From: a bacterium ADurb.Bin374
GTDB taxonomy: Bacteria > Riflebacteria > Ozemobacteria > Ozemobacterales > Ozemobacteraceae
Direction: 5' to 3'
Assembly: GCA_002068715.1 (NCBI GenBank)
Contig: MWAR01000280.1
Location: 1 to 15,270, forward strand
DNA: 15,270 nt
Under the pieces are notes generated by a model, which saw only the letters and a program-made list of their open reading frames with translations, was not told where the DNA came from and did no database searches. The translations under genes and the position numbers were made by a program. This document shows, piece by piece, positions 13,725 to 15,270 of the stretch (the first letter of the stretch is position 1; each line of letters opens with the position of its first letter).

Positions 13725-15270
13725 ATGAATATCGATACGTTCATTTCGAGGTGGGAAACGTCGGGGGCGGCGGAACGGGCGAACTATGCCCTGTTTCTGA
13801 CCGAGCTGTGTGACCTGCTCGACGTTCTCCGGCCCGAGCCGACGCAACCGGACGATCGAAACAACGCCTATGTGTTTGAAAAATCCGTTGTTTTCAATGA
13901 CGGCGGGGATGAGAGTGTCGGGCGCATCGACCTGTACAAGCGCGGCTGTTTCGTGCTCGAAGCCAAACAGGGAAGCGACCCGGCGGTGTCGGGAACCGTG
14001 TCGGAAGCAGCGACCTATCTCGGGTTTCCGAAGCCGCGTCTGAAGAAGGGAACCGCCGTGCGGCAGAGCGCGGCATGGGATGGGGCGATGACGGTGGCCC
14101 GCGGACAGGCCGAACTGTATGCCCGCGCCCTGCCCGCGTCGGAAGGCTGGCCGCCTTTTCTGATCGTCGTCGATGTCGGATACTCCTTCGAGCTGTTCGC
14201 CGACTTCACCCGCATTGGGAAAACCTACCTGCCCTTCCCCGACGCCTCTTCTTTCCGCATCCCGCTTCGGGACCTGACGAAGGACGACATTCGCGCCCGG
14301 CTTCGCGCGGTCTGGATCGACCCGCTCAGTCTCGATCCGAGCCGCCGTTCGGCCCGTGTTACGCGGGAGCTCGCCGCGCGGCTCGCGAAACTGGCAGCTT
14401 CGCTCGAACGCAACGGGCACGGTCCCGAGACGACGGCAACGTTTCTGCTGCGATGTCTGTTCACGATGTTTGCCGAAGACGTCGATCTGATCGAACGTGG
14501 GACATTCACCGCCCTGCTCGAAAGCATGCGCGGGCAGGCGGGGATTTTTCCCGACATGGTGGCAAGCCTCTGGAAAAGCATGAATGAGGGCGGCTTCTCA
14601 CCGATCATCCGGAAGAAACTCCTGCGATTCAACGGCGGCCTGTTCGCCAAGCCCGAAGCACTGCCCGTCACCGAACCCGAGCTCGAACTGCTCATCGAAG
14701 CGGCGAAAGCCGACTGGAAAGATGTCGAGCCGGCCATTTTCGGAACGCTGCTGGAACGCGCGCTCGACCCGCGCGAGCGCCACGCCCTCGGTGCCCATTA
14801 CACCCCCCGCGCCTACGTCGAGCGGCTGGTCCTGCCGACCGTCATCGAGCCGATCCGGGACGAGTGGCGCAACGTGCACGCCGCCGCCGTCAGCCTCGCG
14901 ACGAAAGGCGATCTGAAGGGCGCTGTCGCCGAGGTCCGGGCATTTCATCGCCGCCTCTGCTCGATAAAGGTGCTCGATCCGGCCTGCGGCTCGGGAAACT
15001 TTCTCTACGTCACGCTCGAACACCTCAAGCGGCTCGAAGGGGAAGTATTCGACGCCCTCGCCGGCTTCGGTGAGCGACAGGGGCTGCTCGAACTGGAGGG
15101 CGCGATCGTCGACCCGCACCAATTCCTCGGTATCGAGGTGAATCCGCGCGCCGCCGCCATCGCCGAGATGGTGCTCTGGATCGGCTACCTCCAGTGGCAC
15201 TTCCGGACCCACGGCCGCACCATGCCTCCCGAGCCGGTCCTGCGCAAATTCGACAACATCGTCTGCCGCG
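13725..15270 (+). CDS. Large DNA methyltransferase with fused nuclease motif (type IIL/IIG, MmeI-like, or DrmMI relative), partial
   Basis: The first 515 residues are visible and the frame is open to the right edge. The N-terminus ([14 protein letters not shown]) leads to a PD-(D/E)xK nuclease motif, [17 protein letters not shown], with D69, E79 and K81. Order and spacing are the same as in the nuclease of MmeI-type enzymes. A helical linker follows ([15 protein letters not shown], about 242-256), then LRFNGGLF, then [13 protein letters not shown] (356-368), then the S-adenosylmethionine motif [14 protein letters not shown] (416-428), and [27 protein letters not shown]. The catalytic NPPY and the target-recognition domain lie beyond the edge. 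The protein may be a single-chain restriction-modification enzyme, or a methylase of a multi-gene defence system such as DISARM class 1 (DrmMI). An in-frame ATG at 13698 is possible, but 13725 gives the family-like N-terminus. The gene is GC-rich, like the pyr operon and unlike the cassettes. Confidence 0.9.
   Translation, partial: MNIDTFISRWETSGAAERANYALFLTELCDLLDVLRPEPTQPDDRNNAYVFEKSVVFNDGGDESVGRIDLYKRGCFVLEAKQGSDPAVSGTVSEAATYLGFPKPRLKKGTAVRQSAAWDGAMTVARGQAELYARALPASEGWPPFLIVVDVGYSFELFADFTRIGKTYLPFPDASSFRIPLRDLTKDDIRARLRAVWIDPLSLDPSRRSARVTRELAARLAKLAASLERNGHGPETTATFLLRCLFTMFAEDVDLIERGTFTALLESMRGQAGIFPDMVASLWKSMNEGGFSPIIRKKLLRFNGGLFAKPEALPVTEPELELLIEAAKADWKDVEPAIFGTLLERALDPRERHALGAHYTPRAYVERLVLPTVIEPIRDEWRNVHAAAVSLATKGDLKGAVAEVRAFHRRLCSIKVLDPACGSGNFLYVTLEHLKRLEGEVFDALAGFGERQGLLELEGAIVDPHQFLGIEVNPRAAAIAEMVLWIGYLQWHFRTHGRTMPPEPVLRKFDNIVCR

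Overview
The window looks like a piece of a GC-rich bacterial chromosome from a lineage I cannot name. Three regions are visible. Region 1 (about 1-6200) is a tightly packed plus-strand nucleotide-biosynthesis operon: the 3' end of guaA, then pyrC, pyrE, pyrF, pyrB, pyrI, pyrD and pyrK. Most neighbours overlap by an ATGA stop/start, so they are almost certainly co-transcribed. The set covers every de novo UMP step from carbamoyl phosphate plus aspartate onward: PyrB/PyrI, PyrC, PyrD/PyrK, PyrE, PyrF. The only real gap, between pyrI and pyrD, holds an inverted pair of short tandem CGCAGAT-type repeats.

Region 2 (about 6250-13330) is accessory DNA with lower GC and minus-strand genes. It holds a HEPN-motif protein, a two-gene pair of a DUF4297/Cap4-like nuclease and a HerA-type ATPase, and a macro-domain protein. 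The intergenic sequences have the architecture of integron attC recombination sites. The best one, at 12533-12666, starts 6 bases after the macro-gene stop codon. It has outer R boxes of the form CGAAC/GTTCG, 5-6 base spacers, and long inner arms in which one arm has one extra base. Half-sites of the same kind lie just upstream of the HEPN and macro genes, and a weaker short site lies downstream of the HEPN gene. No integrase is visible. I read this as a cassette array without an integrase in view (CALIN-like) that carries antiviral-type cargo. A complete group II intron (about 7590-9363, with a reverse transcriptase/maturase ORF and recognisable domains V and VI) lies between the HEPN cassette and the nuclease-HerA cassette, on the opposite strand to the cassette genes.

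Region 3 (about 13330-15270) returns to GC-rich plus-strand sequence after about 400 bases without a convincing gene. It contains the N-terminal two-domain part of a large DNA methyltransferase with a fused PD-(D/E)xK nuclease motif (type IIL/IIG, MmeI-like, or a relative such as DrmMI), cut by the window edge. A good -35 box lies just upstream of it.

Taken together, a housekeeping operon sits beside a defence island whose middle part appears to have been built by site-specific cassette capture and then hit by a retroelement. The domain calls for the pyr genes, the reverse transcriptase, HerA, the macro domain and the methyltransferase are strong. The attC assignment is a structural reading of the sequence and is strong at one site only. 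The anti-phage role is inferred from family knowledge.
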